Shown here: positions 40,882 through 50,489 of the stretch, one piece after another | How positions within the stretch are numbered: position 1 is the stretch's first letter | Layout of the letters: each line of letters opens with the position of its first letter | Assembly (NCBI RefSeq): GCF_002216775.1 | Contig: NZ_CP022315.1 | Location: forward strand, 1,178,001-1,242,000 | Origin: Virgibacillus phasianinus | GTDB taxonomy: Bacteria; Bacillota; Bacilli; Bacillales; Amphibacillaceae | Length of the DNA: 64,000 nucleotides | Direction: 5' to 3' | Notes under the pieces: model-generated | Told to the model about the DNA's origin: nothing | Database searches by the model: none | What the model saw: only the letters and a program-made list of their open reading frames with translations | Program-made: the position numbers and the translations under genes

Positions 40882-41376
40882 ATGTTAAATCGTGTCGTAC
40901 TTGTTGGCAGATTAACGAAGGATCCTGATTTACGTTATACACCAAACGGAGTGGCAGTAGCCAATTTCACATTAGCTGTTAATCGACCTTTTTCCAATCA
41001 ACAGGGAAATCGTGAAGCGGATTTTATCAACTGTGTTGTATGGCGCAGACCTGCAGAAAACCTTGCTAACTATATGAAAAAAGGCAGCTTGGTCGGTGTT
41101 GATGGACGTATCCAAACACGTAATTTTGAAGGACAAGACGGTAAAATGGTTTACATGACTGAGGTTGTCGCTGATAGCGTACAATTTTTGGAAACAAAAG
41201 GTACCACACAAGGTGGGGGCCAGGGTTCATCCAGCTATCAACAAAATCAGTATCGTAATCAGAATCAAAGCCAAAATCAAAACCAAAACCAATCAAATCA
41301 AAACCAAAACGAAGAGGATCCGTTTAAAAACAACGGTCAACCTATCGATATATCAGACGATGATTTACCATTCTAA
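40882..41376 (+). CDS. ssbA: Single-stranded DNA-binding protein
   Basis: A 164-residue SSB: OB fold [38 protein letters not shown], then a low-complexity Q/N/S linker (about residues 112-142) and the acidic C-terminal tip DISDDDLPF that recruits replication partners. I use the ATG at 40882, after AAGGGGTGG; a GTG three codons earlier lies in the ribosome site. Confidence 0.97.
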   Translation: MLNRVVLVGRLTKDPDLRYTPNGVAVANFTLAVNRPFSNQQGNREADFINCVVWRRPAENLANYMKKGSLVGVDGRIQTRNFEGQDGKMVYMTEVVADSVQFLETKGTTQGGGQGSSSYQQNQYRNQNQSQNQNQNQSNQNQNEEDPFKNNGQPIDISDDDLPF

Positions 41377-41396
41377 ATTGAAAAGGAGGGGTATTA

Positions 41397-41627
41397 ATGG
41401 CAGCTCGTCGCGGACGCGCAAAGCGTCGTAAAGTGTGCTATTTCACAGCGAATGGAATTACACACATCGATTATAAAGATGTTGATTTGCTAAGACGTTT
41501 TATTTCTGAGCGAGGAAAAATTCTTCCTCGTCGTGTAACTGGAACATCTGCTAAATATCAACGAAAACTTACTAAAGCGATTAAACGTGCTCGTACAATG
41601 GCATTATTGCCTTTCGTAACAGAGTAA
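41397..41627 (+). CDS. rpsR: 30S ribosomal protein S18
   Basis: A 76-residue basic protein with RRRVCYF-like [19 protein letters not shown] and [16 protein letters not shown], the S18 signature. It contains one Cys, so it may be a C-minus-like version in zinc terms. AAAGGAGGGG precedes the ATG. Last gene of the operon. Confidence 0.97.
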   Translation: MAARRGRAKRRKVCYFTANGITHIDYKDVDLLRRFISERGKILPRRVTGTSAKYQRKLTKAIKRARTMALLPFVTE

Positions 41628-41633
41628 AGAGAA

Positions 41634-41668
41634 GCCTTTCTTCCAGGTATGGGAGAAAGGTTTTTTAT
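41634..41668 (+). terminator. Terminator after rpsR
   Basis: CCTTTCTtCC pairs with GGgAGAAAGG and is followed by TTTTTT. Confidence 0.88.
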
Positions 41669-41708
41669 TTGGGCTTCCCGTAAGTTTACTTAAAATGGAG
41701 GAATTTTA

Positions 41709-42140
41709 ATGAGTGAAAGTAATGTTGTGCAAGAAATAAAGAAACAGGCTACCTTTCATGCACCAATTGAGAAAGTGTGGAAAGCAGTTGCAACATCAGA
41801 TGGTATTGCCGAATGGTTTATGCCAAATGATTTTAAATCGGTTGAAGGCCATCAGTTTTTTATTAAGTCACAGTTTGAAACATCAAAATGTGAGGTGTTA
41901 ACGATAAATGAACCAAAAGAACTTTCTTTTACATGGGGAGAGTTTGGCTGGATTGTCACCTTTTATTTAGAGGAAAAAGAAGGAAAGACGGAATTTACTA
42001 TGGTTCACTCCGGCTGGGGAATTCCAGATGAAACTATACCAGGCACATCTAGAACATACCAAACAACTAGAAACATTATGGATAACGGGTGGGCTAGGCT
42101 TGTGGATGTCAGTTTGAGGAAAGTAGTTGAGAGAAAGTGA
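41709..42140 (+). CDS. SRPBCC/AHSA1-domain protein
   Basis: The 143-residue START-like fold protein has the AHSA1 patterns ATFHAPIEKVWKAVATSDGIAEWFMP and LSFTWGEFGWIVTFYLEE. Such proteins are usually paired with an ArsR-type regulator, and the next gene, overlapping by four bases, is a broken one. The ligand is unknown. AAAATGGAGG precedes the ATG. Confidence 0.85.
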   Translation: MSESNVVQEIKKQATFHAPIEKVWKAVATSDGIAEWFMPNDFKSVEGHQFFIKSQFETSKCEVLTINEPKELSFTWGEFGWIVTFYLEEKEGKTEFTMVHSGWGIPDETIPGTSRTYQTTRNIMDNGWARLVDVSLRKVVERK

Positions 42141-42468
42141 CTACCGCCCCAAAGTATGATGTTTATCAAGCAGTAGCGGATCCTACACGGAGACAAATGC
42201 TTGAATTGCTGGTCAGAGGAGACCTATCTATTAAGGATGTTAGCCAGAATTTTGCAGTAAGTCGTACGGCCGTGGTAAGTGGTAAAACATTTAAATGTTT
42301 TGGCGGAGGCAAAATTAGTAAGCGGGCCGTAAAGCAGGGCGAGAGAAACTGTACACCATTCAGCCGGGACAGCTTATAGAGTTAAAGCAATGGCTGTCAT
42401 TTTTTGATCAATACTGGGATAACAAGATCTCCCTGTTAAAGCATTATGTGGAGAATGATAGGGAATGA
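42137..42468 (+). pseudogene. ArsR-family regulator, disrupted by two frameshifts
   Basis: Frame one gives YDVYQAVADPTRRQMLELL and DVSQNFAVSRTAVV, the start of an ArsR winged helix. A 7-bp tandem duplication (GTGGTAA at 42272-42278 and 42279-42285) then shifts the frame. Removing one copy restores VKHLNVLAEAKLVS. A second shift of one extra G in the GGG at 42324-42326 precedes GRKAGREKLYTIQPGQL, after which the frame runs to a TGA at 42466-42468. The ancestral protein would be about 108 residues. It overlaps the SRPBCC gene by four bases. A sequencing error is possible for the single G, less so for the 7-bp repeat. Confidence 0.85.
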
Positions 42469-42469
42469 T

Positions 42470-42495
42470 AAGATCCTTAGTCAGGGATCTTTTCC
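42470..42495. terminator. Bidirectional terminator between the ArsR remnant and modC
   Basis: AAGATCC pairs with GGGATCTT across a seven-base loop and is followed by TT on the plus strand. It lies between convergent genes. Confidence 0.6.
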
Positions 42496-43109
42496 TCTAG
42501 TAGTCTACCTTTTTCGATTTGGATAATCCGGTTGCCAACCCGTGACGCTTCAGAGTAATCATGCGTTACCATAATAACTGGTATGCTCCATGTACTGTGA
42601 AGTCGGATTAATTCATTCTGGCATTCTGTACGTGTTTTTTCGTCCAATGAGGAAAAAGGTTCATCAAGTAATAATGCATCCGGCTTCATCGCCAAGGCAC
42701 GAACAAGTGCAACACGCTGTTTTTCCCCGCCTGATATTTGCCTAGGGTAGCTGTTTACCAATGATCTTATTCCAACAACATCAATTAGTTGCTCAACTAA
42801 TGAGGGGTCCCTCATTCCGTATTGAATATTTTTTTCAATGGTCATATGTGGAAATAGGGCGTAATCCTGAAATACATATCCGATATTTCGTTTTTGTACA
42901 GGCAACGGTTTTGCATCACGTTTAAAAAGGTTCTTTCCATTTAAACATATTGTTCCCAAATCAGGTTGGGAGAGTCCGGCGATGCAGTTTAACAAAGTTG
43001 TTTTTCCTGAACCGGATGGGCCAAATAATACAACAATTTCATTCTCTATAGTAAAATGCATCTCAATTGAAAAGTTCTTCAGCTTTTTTGTTATATCCAC
43101 TTTAAGCAT
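42477..43109 (-). CDS. modC: Molybdate-type ABC transporter ATP-binding protein (short ModC)
   Basis: A 210-residue ATPase with Walker A GPSGSGKTT, the QRNIGYVFQDYALFPHMT Q-loop region, signature SGGEKQR and Walker B ALLLDEPFSSLD. It stops right after the ATPase core, so it lacks the TOBE/MOP domain that E. coli ModC has for sensing molybdate. I take the ATG at 43109, eight bases after GGGGG. It lies 14 bp downstream of modB. Confidence 0.85.
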   Translation of the reverse strand: MLKVDITKKLKNFSIEMHFTIENEIVVLFGPSGSGKTTLLNCIAGLSQPDLGTICLNGKNLFKRDAKPLPVQKRNIGYVFQDYALFPHMTIEKNIQYGMRDPSLVEQLIDVVGIRSLVNSYPRQISGGEKQRVALVRALAMKPDALLLDEPFSSLDEKTRTECQNELIRLHSTWSIPVIMVTHDYSEASRVGNRIIQIEKGRLLEEKIPD

Positions 43110-43123
43110 CAATGTAACCCCCT

Positions 43124-43801
43124 TTACTTATCACTGGTGAATTTTAATATGTTCCGACCACTCCACCAATTCAGCCATAGAATTGCACTAAATCCAATGA
43201 TGAGCATGCTGACCACCCAAAATACTGCTTTATCTGTGTTGCCCGATTCTACTGCGAAATAGATGGCAAGAGGTATAGTATCCGTTTTGTTGGGTATGTA
43301 GCCTGCAATCATAAGTGTTGCGCCAAATTCACCAAGCGCCCGCGCAAACGTTAATACGAGTCCAGCCAGGAGTCCCGGCCAAGCAAGCGGGAAGGAAATA
43401 GTCCAGAACACCCGCCATTTGGATGCCCCCATGGTGTATGCAGCATTTTCAATATTTGGCTCAAAAGTTTGGAAAGCAGCTGATGCACTTTGATACATCA
43501 AGGGAAATGCAACGACTGTCGCAGCAATCACAGCACCGATCCAGGTAAAAACAACTTGAAAATCAAAAACTTCTAATAATAAGCCGCCTATTGGTCCGTT
43601 TTTTCCAAACAAATATAATAGCCCAAATCCAACAACAGTTGGCGGTAATACGAGTGGAAGCATCAAAATGGATTCAATTATCCGCTTTCCGGGAAATTGA
43701 TTTCTGGCTAGGATTCTAGCAAAGAGTATTCCGAAAATCAACACAATGCATGTGGCAATGCCTGCAATTTTCAACGATAGAATAAGTGGTGTATAGTTCA
43801 T
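43124..43801 (-). CDS. modB: Molybdate ABC transporter permease
   Basis: The 225-residue permease has five to six transmembrane segments and the EAA-loop AAYTMGASKWRVFWTISFPLAWPG. ALGEFGATLMIAGYIPNKTDT is the typical ModB/CysT segment. GGAGG precedes the ATG. It lies between modA and modC in a compact operon. Confidence 0.9.
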   Translation of the reverse strand: MNYTPLILSLKIAGIATCIVLIFGILFARILARNQFPGKRIIESILMLPLVLPPTVVGFGLLYLFGKNGPIGGLLLEVFDFQVVFTWIGAVIAATVVAFPLMYQSASAAFQTFEPNIENAAYTMGASKWRVFWTISFPLAWPGLLAGLVLTFARALGEFGATLMIAGYIPNKTDTIPLAIYFAVESGNTDKAVFWVVSMLIIGFSAILWLNWWSGRNILKFTSDK

Positions 43802-43826
43802 GATTGTGCACCTCCATACACATCAA

Positions 43827-44597
43827 TTAATAGGAAAACCCATAATTTTTTAAAATGGTTTGTGCAGAATCGGACTGAATAAACGAAAGAAACTCTTTTG
43901 CCAGTTCTGGCTGCTCGCTCTCAGACAATACCGCCGCTGGATAAACAATCGGTGTATACAGTTCTTTGTCAATTTCCGTTAGAACTTTTACCCCTTCAGC
44001 ACGATGAAGGTCACTTCCATACACAAAACCGATTTCCGCATTTCCTGTTTCAATATAGGTAAGAACCTGGCTTACATCCTTTGCAAAAACAAAGGAATCC
44101 TTTAGTTCATCCCACAGACCGAGATTGGTTAAGGCGTCTTTTGCATAACTGCCAGCTGGAACGCTTTTGGGATTACCAATTGCAATTTGGTCAAAACTTT
44201 CTTTTGACAATTCATTTAAACCACGCACTATTCCGGGTGATTTCTTTTGTGTGATCAAGACGAGATTATTTTTTGTAAAGTTTATTCGAGTGCTGGATAA
44301 TAGTAAGTTATCACTTGCTAATACATCCATCCAATGCTGGTCAGCAGATAAAAAGACATCAACGGGTGCCCCTTGCTGAATTTGCTGAGCCAATTTCCCG
44401 GACCCGCTCATATTAAGGGTGATGGTAACATTCGGATTATTCGCTTCAAATTTCTCACTTATTTCGTTAAGTGCACCGGATAAACTTGCTGCAGCTGAAA
44501 TAAACAGTTCCTTATTCGATGGATCAGTTGATTCTGTGCTATCGCAGGCAACTAACGTCGATAACAGCATACATAACATGAATAGTCGTTTCACCAT
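43827..44597 (-). CDS. modA: Molybdate ABC transporter substrate-binding lipoprotein
   Basis: The 256-residue protein is a lipoprotein: signal segment ending LLSTLVAC (lipobox Cys near residue 18), then LFISAAASLSGALNEI and MSGSGKLAQQIQQGAPVDVF, the ModA oxyanion-binding motifs. It should bind molybdate or tungstate outside the membrane. I place the start at the ATG at 44595-44597, five bases after GAGG; a GTG two codons earlier overlaps the ribosome site. Confidence 0.9.
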   Translation of the reverse strand: MVKRLFMLCMLLSTLVACDSTESTDPSNKELFISAAASLSGALNEISEKFEANNPNVTITLNMSGSGKLAQQIQQGAPVDVFLSADQHWMDVLASDNLLLSSTRINFTKNNLVLITQKKSPGIVRGLNELSKESFDQIAIGNPKSVPAGSYAKDALTNLGLWDELKDSFVFAKDVSQVLTYIETGNAEIGFVYGSDLHRAEGVKVLTEIDKELYTPIVYPAAVLSESEQPELAKEFLSFIQSDSAQTILKNYGFSY

Positions 44598-44607
44598 AAC
44601 CACCTCA

Positions 44608-45096
44608 TTAAGTACGTTTCTTTCGTCTTGGATAAACGGTTACTATTTTTAGTAATATACATATAGAATAAATAAAGAAAAGCCACATCATGCTATCATC
44701 AACGGTAAATAATAGGGCAATAACTGCATATAGCAAAAAAGGAATTGTGGTCGTATAAGCTCCCATTTTCCAAAGCAACTGGAAACGTAATTTACGCTTA
44801 AGAATCTTAGCAATCCAGGTAAAAATATATGCGATCCCAGACAATACCACAAAAACAATTATCGTTAATGGAAGATAGTAGAACATAAAGAAATAAATAA
44901 GTTGAAAGAACACTGCCATATCAGCCCCAGGGCCACTTGTTCCGGTTAATCGGTCTAATAGTGCTGGAATAGCAACAATGGCCATAATAATAAACATATA
45001 AATGACCGTTATGTCCATTCCAATACGGTTTAATTGGAATACTGCACGCTTGCTTGGAAGTTTTAAGCTATCTAAAAAAGCATTGAAAAATATCAT
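44608..45096 (-). CDS. DUF1189-like membrane protein
   Basis: A 162-residue protein with about four hydrophobic segments. It begins MIFFNAFLDSLKLPSKRAVFQLNRIGMDIT, as do short DUF1189 (YvdJ-like) proteins. No catalytic motif is seen and the role is unknown. It lies just upstream of modA on the same strand (about 10 bp gap), so it may be co-transcribed, though a functional link to molybdate is unsupported. Confidence 0.65.
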   Translation of the reverse strand: MIFFNAFLDSLKLPSKRAVFQLNRIGMDITVIYMFIIMAIVAIPALLDRLTGTSGPGADMAVFFQLIYFFMFYYLPLTIIVFVVLSGIAYIFTWIAKILKRKLRFQLLWKMGAYTTTIPFLLYAVIALLFTVDDSMMWLFFIYSICILLKIVTVYPRRKKRT

Positions 45097-45119
45097 TTTT
45101 GCTCATCCTTAACAGAGAA

Positions 45120-45221
45120 TTCACTTGCTTGTACTTTAAAGAAACTAAATCTTTATCGGTATAAAGTAAAAAAACCTAAGGCTTTCGCTATTAGTTCTTG
45201 GCGACAAGCCAAGATTTTCTA
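45120..45221 (-). repeat. Dispersed intergenic repeat B, copy 2
   Basis: Reverse-complement match of 23441-23545, including the hairpin arms GGCTTGTCGCC and GGCGAAAGCC-type partner (here AGCGAAAGCC). It directly abuts repeat A copy 2. Confidence 0.8.
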
Positions 45222-45286
45222 AAAGATCAGAAAGTATAAACCAAAATATGTCTAGCTCCAGCGCCCAGAAGCTGCCGTCATAAGCA
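45220..45286 (+). repeat. Dispersed intergenic repeat A, copy 2
   Basis: Matches 1000-1078 on the opposite strand over GATCAGAAAGTATAAA, then TATGTCTAGCTCCAGCGCCC and GCCGTCATAAGCAA. It is followed by a repeat C-like end (45323-45370). Confidence 0.75.
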
Positions 45287-45322
45287 ATGGACACTACGAA
45301 CGCTAAACCCACGCGTTCTATG

Positions 45323-45370
45323 GTCCCTTGCTTATGCGTCTGCTTCTAAACGGGCGCTTGCGCTTTTCTT
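45323..45370 (+). repeat. Partial repeat C-like unit
   Basis: GGTCCCTTGCTTATGCGTC, then TGCTTCTAAACGGGCGCTTGCGCTTTTCTT, relates to the first part of repeat C (15912, 62464) and to the composite unit after mnmE. Together with repeats A and B it fills most of 45120-45370, so this gene-free stretch is mainly repeat. Confidence 0.65.
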
Positions 45371-45460
45371 ATACCATTATAGTAAAAATCTGCAATAAAG
45401 TCGCTTGTTTGCCGTGAATAATTGATGACACTTCAAGCAATAAGATAAAATTCGACAAAT

Positions 45461-45474
45461 ATTGCCCGGGAAAT
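45461..45474. other. Candidate Noc-binding site
   Basis: ATTGCCCGGGAAAT differs by one base from the Noc consensus ATTTCCCGGGAAAT and lies in a gene-free stretch upstream of yybS, about 14 kb from noc. Confidence 0.55.
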
Positions 45475-45586
45475 AATCACCAATCAATAAAACGGTCAAC
45501 AAATAGAAGAGAAATCGTGTTATCATATTATAATGAGATTAAAAGAAAACAAGGAAATGATTATCAGTAATGAGGTGCAGTAATAA

Positions 45587-46528
45587 ATGAATCGATCAAA
45601 AATACTAACGGACGGGGCACTCCTAACAGCCATATACATTGTCTTATTATTGATATCTGTATTTGTTCCGTTAATAGAAATAATTGCTACATTTTTATTA
45701 CCCATACCATTTGTTGTGTTTGCGTATCGATACGATTGGAAGCCCTCGCTAATTATGCTGGCCGCTTCCGTTTTGTTATCTTCACTTTTTGCAACAATAT
45801 TTTCGATACCAGGTACACTCCTTATGGGTCTGGGTGGAATAATGATTGGCAGTGGTATGCATAAGAAATTGACACCGTATGAAACATGGGCACGTGGAAC
45901 ATTTGGTTTTATTATAGGGCTGCTGTTTATTTTTTTGATCAGTCAGCTTGTGTTTGATGTGAACTGGATAAATGAAATTGACAGTCTGATTGACGAATCG
46001 ATGCAAATGAGTAAGGGGTTAATGGATCAGGTTGGTTTGGCTGGAGAAGCAGAGGAACAACTGAAACTGATGCAACAGCAGGTCGAAATGCTGAAGAATT
46101 TGATTCCGGTTGGTGTCGCCCTTATCGCAATTGTGTTGGCGTTTATCAGTCAATGGATTGGGTATAAGGTTATCAATCGGTTGGAAAGGAAAAAGTTCTT
46201 TTTCCCTCCTTTTCGCAATTTACGATTACCAGTATCCCTTGTTTGGATTTACTTTTTCGCAGTAATTCTTACGCTGTTCAATCTTGACCCATCGAGCATT
46301 TTCTATCATGCAATCAATAATGTGCTGGTGCTAGCTGGATTGCTAATGACCATTCAAGGATTTTCATTTATGTTTTTCTATGCACATCAAAAAAATAAGT
46401 CAAAGGCAATTCCAACTGTAATCGTGATTGTAACATTGCTTTTACCAACTTTTTTACTTTATCTTGTACGTATCTTAGGTATAATAGATATAGGTTTTCG
46501 ACTACGTGATCGCATTTCAAAAGAATAA
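45587..46528 (+). CDS. yybS: YybS-like membrane protein (DUF2232)
   Basis: The 313-residue protein has about eight hydrophobic segments and a middle hydrophilic stretch rich in E, Q and M (about residues 130-170). It resembles DUF2232/YybS, which precedes gdpP in Bacillus. ECF-transporter S-component-like architecture has been suggested for such proteins, but I see no ligand motif. TGAGGTG precedes the ATG. Confidence 0.85.
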   Translation: MNRSKILTDGALLTAIYIVLLLISVFVPLIEIIATFLLPIPFVVFAYRYDWKPSLIMLAASVLLSSLFATIFSIPGTLLMGLGGIMIGSGMHKKLTPYETWARGTFGFIIGLLFIFLISQLVFDVNWINEIDSLIDESMQMSKGLMDQVGLAGEAEEQLKLMQQQVEMLKNLIPVGVALIAIVLAFISQWIGYKVINRLERKKFFFPPFRNLRLPVSLVWIYFFAVILTLFNLDPSSIFYHAINNVLVLAGLLMTIQGFSFMFFYAHQKNKSKAIPTVIVIVTLLLPTFLLYLVRILGIIDIGFRLRDRISKE

Positions 46529-46564
46529 AAAAGGAACAGGAATAAGGTGTAGGAGTTGAATTCC

Positions 46565-48538
46565 ATGCCAGATATGCAAAATAAACCAAAACTGAGCGGG
46601 CACTTATGGATGATTTATATTTTGTCTGTCGTTTTGCTCGGGTTTATTTGGTACTTTCAATGGATAATTGGTCTTATCATGACTATTATTCTTATTGGAT
46701 CATTTTATTATAGTATACGAACGGAAAAGTCATTGATGAATCAGACAGAAGAATATATATCAACGCTTTCACACCGTGTTAGAAAAGTGGGTGAGGAAGC
46801 GTTATTAGAGATGCCGATTGGGATTGTCCTATTCAATGAAGCGTATTATATAGAATGGGCCAACCCATATATGAATCGATTCGCGGCCGAAGATACCTTA
46901 GTTGGCAAATCACTAAACTTACTGTCAGAGGAATTAATTCCAATGATAAAAGAAAATAAAAGTGAAATATGGTTTCAACTTGAGGGTTATGAATTTCAAA
47001 CCTCCATTAAAAAGGAGGAACGTTTGCTTTATTTATTTGACCGGACAACGCAGACTGAAATTCAACAACTGTACCACAATGAACAAACAACGCTTTCGAT
47101 TATTTTTCTAGACAACTATGAAGAAATCACCCAAAACATGGATGATACAATTAAGAGCCAATTGAATTCAAAAGTAACGTCTATTCTGAATAACTGGGCA
47201 CATGAAAATGGCATGTATTTGAAACGAACGTCACAGGAAAGGTTTGTAGCTGTTGGTACAAAGGAAATTCTAGATCAACTTGAGAAATCGAAATTTGATA
47301 TTCTGGATGAAGTACGGGAATTGAATGCTGAACAGAATATTCCTCTCACCCTTAGTATTGGTATTGGTCTAGGAAGTCTGGACCTGCCGTCACTTGGAGA
47401 ATTAGCACAATCAAGTCTGGATTTGGCATTAGGGCGTGGCGGTGACCAGGTTGCAATTAAAGATGATACGGGTAAGGTCAGGTTTTACGGTGGTAAAACC
47501 AATCCGATGGAAAAACGTACACGTGTCAGAGCAAGGGTTATTTCACATGCTTTGAAGGAATTAGTCAAAGAGAGTGATAATGTTATAATTATGGGGCACA
47601 AATCACCAGATATGGATTCAATAGGTGCAGCGATTGGAATTTTAAACATAGCCAAAACAAATGGTGTGGATGGCTACATTGTTTTTGATCCGGATGATGT
47701 AAGTACTGGTGTTTATCGGTTAGTAGATGCAATTCGGGAAGAAGAGAGTCTTTGGCAGCATTTTGTTAATCCTGAAGAGGCGGAAAGTATTATTACAAGC
47801 CGCAGCTTGGTTGTGGTGGTTGACACTCACAAACCTGCTCTCGTATCAAATGAACGACTTTTAAATAAAACGGAATATAAAGTAGTAATCGATCACCACC
47901 GCCGTGCTGAAGAATTCATTGAAAACCCAACGTTGGTATATATGGAACCATATGCGTCTTCAACGGCAGAGCTGGTTACAGAACTGCTTGAATACCAGCC
48001 GAAAACCCTAAAGTTAAAGATGCTAGAGGCAACGGCACTGCTGGCTGGAATAATCGTTGATACAAAAAGCTTCACATTGCGTACGGGGTCTCGTACGTTT
48101 GATGCGGCTTCCTATTTACGGTCAAAAGGTGCGGACACAATCTTGGTACAGCAATTTATGAAAGAAGATCTGGATGTATTTATAAAACGCAGTAAACTGA
48201 TAGAGCGTGCTAAGGTGTACCATGATTCCATTGCAATTTCAAAAGGCCAACATGGCGAAGAATACGGCCAAGTATTAATTGCCCAGGCTGCTGATACATT
48301 ATTGACTATGAGTGGTATAAACGCATCATTTGTCATATCTGAGCGAAGTGATGGTAAAATTGGGATAAGTGCTAGGTCGCTTGGGGACGTCAACGTGCAA
48401 GTCATTATGGAAGGAATGAACGGCGGAGGTCATTTAACCAATGCGGCAACACAAATTGAAGATACAACAATAGAGGATGCGGAATTGTTGTTAAGGGATA
48501 TACTTGATGAGTATTTAGAAGGAGGAGACACACAATGA
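46565..48538 (+). CDS. gdpP: Cyclic-di-AMP phosphodiesterase GdpP
   Basis: The 657-residue membrane enzyme hydrolyses c-di-AMP to pApA. Two transmembrane segments lie near the N-terminus (about residues 15-55). A degenerate PAS domain, a degenerate GGDEF domain (about 170-300), then DHH ([32 protein letters not shown]) and DHHA1 with [11 protein letters not shown] follow. TAGGAG precedes the ATG at 46565; a TTG three codons earlier overlaps it. It overlaps rplI by four bases, as in Bacillus. Confidence 0.97.
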   Translation: MPDMQNKPKLSGHLWMIYILSVVLLGFIWYFQWIIGLIMTIILIGSFYYSIRTEKSLMNQTEEYISTLSHRVRKVGEEALLEMPIGIVLFNEAYYIEWANPYMNRFAAEDTLVGKSLNLLSEELIPMIKENKSEIWFQLEGYEFQTSIKKEERLLYLFDRTTQTEIQQLYHNEQTTLSIIFLDNYEEITQNMDDTIKSQLNSKVTSILNNWAHENGMYLKRTSQERFVAVGTKEILDQLEKSKFDILDEVRELNAEQNIPLTLSIGIGLGSLDLPSLGELAQSSLDLALGRGGDQVAIKDDTGKVRFYGGKTNPMEKRTRVRARVISHALKELVKESDNVIIMGHKSPDMDSIGAAIGILNIAKTNGVDGYIVFDPDDVSTGVYRLVDAIREEESLWQHFVNPEEAESIITSRSLVVVVDTHKPALVSNERLLNKTEYKVVIDHHRRAEEFIENPTLVYMEPYASSTAELVTELLEYQPKTLKLKMLEATALLAGIIVDTKSFTLRTGSRTFDAASYLRSKGADTILVQQFMKEDLDVFIKRSKLIERAKVYHDSIAISKGQHGEEYGQVLIAQAADTLLTMSGINASFVISERSDGKIGISARSLGDVNVQVIMEGMNGGGHLTNAATQIEDTTIEDAELLLRDILDEYLEGGDTQ

Positions 48539-48981
48539 AAGTAATTTTCTTAAAAGACGTAAAAGGTAAAGGAAAAAAAGGCGATGTTAAGAATGTCTCT
48601 GATGGTTACGCTAGAAACTATTTATTAAAAAATAAACTGGCTGAGGAAGCTAATGCGGGTAATATGAAAGCATTGGAAGCAAAACAACGTAAAGAAGATC
48701 AGCAGGAACAAGAAGAAAAAGAAGAAGCAATTGCTTTGAAGGATAAGTTGGCTGATCTAACAGTTGAGTTAAAAGCAAAATCAGGGGATGGCGGCCGCCT
48801 GTTCGGATCCATTACTAGTAAGCAAATCGCAGAATCCCTAGAAAAAAATTACGGATATAAAATTGATAAACGAAAAATAGAACTTGACCAGCCAATTCGT
48901 GCACTTGGTTATACAACAGTGCCTGTTAAAATTATTCCTGAGGTATCTGGTTCCATTAAAGTGCACGTATCTGAACAATAA
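48535..48981 (+). CDS. rplI: 50S ribosomal protein L9
   Basis: A 148-residue protein: [20 protein letters not shown]-domain with [16 protein letters not shown], a long connecting helix, and a C-domain including [14 protein letters not shown]. The ATG overlaps the gdpP stop codon. Confidence 0.97.
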   Translation: MKVIFLKDVKGKGKKGDVKNVSDGYARNYLLKNKLAEEANAGNMKALEAKQRKEDQQEQEEKEEAIALKDKLADLTVELKAKSGDGGRLFGSITSKQIAESLEKNYGYKIDKRKIELDQPIRALGYTTVPVKIIPEVSGSIKVHVSEQ

Positions 48982-49062
48982 GTAAACACTTTTACTGCTT
49001 ACTCTAATTGTTTAAGAGTAAGCTTTTCTTTTAACTATACCTCGAAACGAGGGGGAATTAAG

Positions 49063-50436
49063 ATGAGTGACACATGGAATGATCGTACACCGCCACATAA
49101 TATAGAAGCCGAACAAGCGGTAATTGGTGCTATTTTTCTAGAACCAGAAGCGTTTTCCAGTGCATCCGAACTTTTATTGCCGGAGGACTTTTACCGGGCT
49201 AGCCACCAACGGATTTATGAAACAATGATGAGGCTTTCAGATAAGGGTGAACCAATAGACTTAGTTACGGTCACAACAGCCCTATCGAATGCTAAAACAC
49301 TGGATGAAGTGGGCGGGGTATCGTACTTAACTGATATTGCTGGCAGTGTACCAACCGCTGCTAACATTGGATATTACAGCAAAATTGTCGAGGAAAAGTC
49401 GGTATTGCGAAGATTAATCCGAACAGCAACTGATATTGTAACATCTGGTTTTTCTAAGGAAGATGAGATAGAGGATGTTTTGAATGATGCGGAAAAAAAT
49501 ATTCTCGAGGTATCCCATCGTAAAAATTCAGGAGCATTCCAAGCAATTAAAGATGTTTTAATTGATGTATACGATAATATAGAAAAGTTACATCATCAGG
49601 ATGCTGATTTAACAGGTGTGCCTTCAGGTTTCCGGGACTTGGACCGTCTTACATCAGGCTTTCAGCGAAATGATTTGATCATTATCGCTGCCCGTCCCTC
49701 TGTTGGTAAAACGGCATTTGCCTTAAACATCGCGCAAAACGTTGCGATTAATACCGATGAAAATGTCGCTATTTTTAGTCTGGAAATGGGTGCTGACCAA
49801 TTAGTTTCAAGGATGCTTTGTGCAGAAGGTAATATTGATGCACAACGACTGCGAACAGGAAGTCTTCAGGCAGAAGACTGGAGTAAGCTGACAATGGCAA
49901 TGGGCAGCTTATCTAATGCAGGAATTTATATTGATGACTCACCAGGAATTCGCGTGAGTGAGATTCGTTCAAAATGCCGGCGTTTAAAGCAAGAGCATGG
50001 CCTGGGCATGATTGTAATTGATTACTTGCAGCTCATTCAGGGTAGTGCAAATTCGCGCGACAACAGGCAACAAGAGGTTTCAGAAATATCCCGTTCCCTT
50101 AAGGGATTGGCCCGTGAATTGAATGTACCGCTTATCGCGTTGTCACAGCTTTCCCGTGGTGTAGAATCACGTCAGGATAAACGGCCAATGATGTCCGACT
50201 TGCGTGAATCAGGGAGTATTGAGCAGGATGCCGATATCGTTGGGTTCCTATATCGTGACGATTACTACGATTCTGAATCGGAAAAGCAGAATATAATTGA
50301 AATCATCATTTCCAAACAACGTAACGGCCCTGTTGGAAACGTGGAGTTAGCATTTGTAAAAGAATACAATAAATTCGTTGACTTGGATCATCGCTACAGT
50401 GAAAGTGATGTTCCACCAGCGCCGGTTCAAGCATAA
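49063..50436 (+). CDS. dnaC: Replicative DNA helicase (DnaC/DnaB)
   Basis: The 457-residue hexameric helicase has an N-terminal domain (PPHNIEAEQAVIGAIFLEP) and a RecA-like C-domain with Walker A AARPSVGKTAFALN, Walker B MIVIDYLQLIQG and the SQLSRGVE motif. Called dnaC in B. subtilis, dnaB elsewhere. GAGGGGG precedes the ATG. It lies between rplI and purA, the standard order. Confidence 0.97.
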   Translation: MSDTWNDRTPPHNIEAEQAVIGAIFLEPEAFSSASELLLPEDFYRASHQRIYETMMRLSDKGEPIDLVTVTTALSNAKTLDEVGGVSYLTDIAGSVPTAANIGYYSKIVEEKSVLRRLIRTATDIVTSGFSKEDEIEDVLNDAEKNILEVSHRKNSGAFQAIKDVLIDVYDNIEKLHHQDADLTGVPSGFRDLDRLTSGFQRNDLIIIAARPSVGKTAFALNIAQNVAINTDENVAIFSLEMGADQLVSRMLCAEGNIDAQRLRTGSLQAEDWSKLTMAMGSLSNAGIYIDDSPGIRVSEIRSKCRRLKQEHGLGMIVIDYLQLIQGSANSRDNRQQEVSEISRSLKGLARELNVPLIALSQLSRGVESRQDKRPMMSDLRESGSIEQDADIVGFLYRDDYYDSESEKQNIIEIIISKQRNGPVGNVELAFVKEYNKFVDLDHRYSESDVPPAPVQA

Positions 50437-50470
50437 GTATGTCTCATTTGATGGGGCATACTTTTTTAAT
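50436..50470 (+). terminator. Terminator after dnaC
   Basis: AGTATGTCTCAT pairs with ATGGGGCATACT and is followed by TTTTTT. Confidence 0.85.
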
Positions 50471-50489
50471 GTATGGCTAGTTCGAAGTT

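Noticed and set aside
43684-43696. Third Noc-like site (TTTCCGGGAAAT)
   Set aside because: One C short of the consensus, so the half-site spacing is wrong; it is inside modB.
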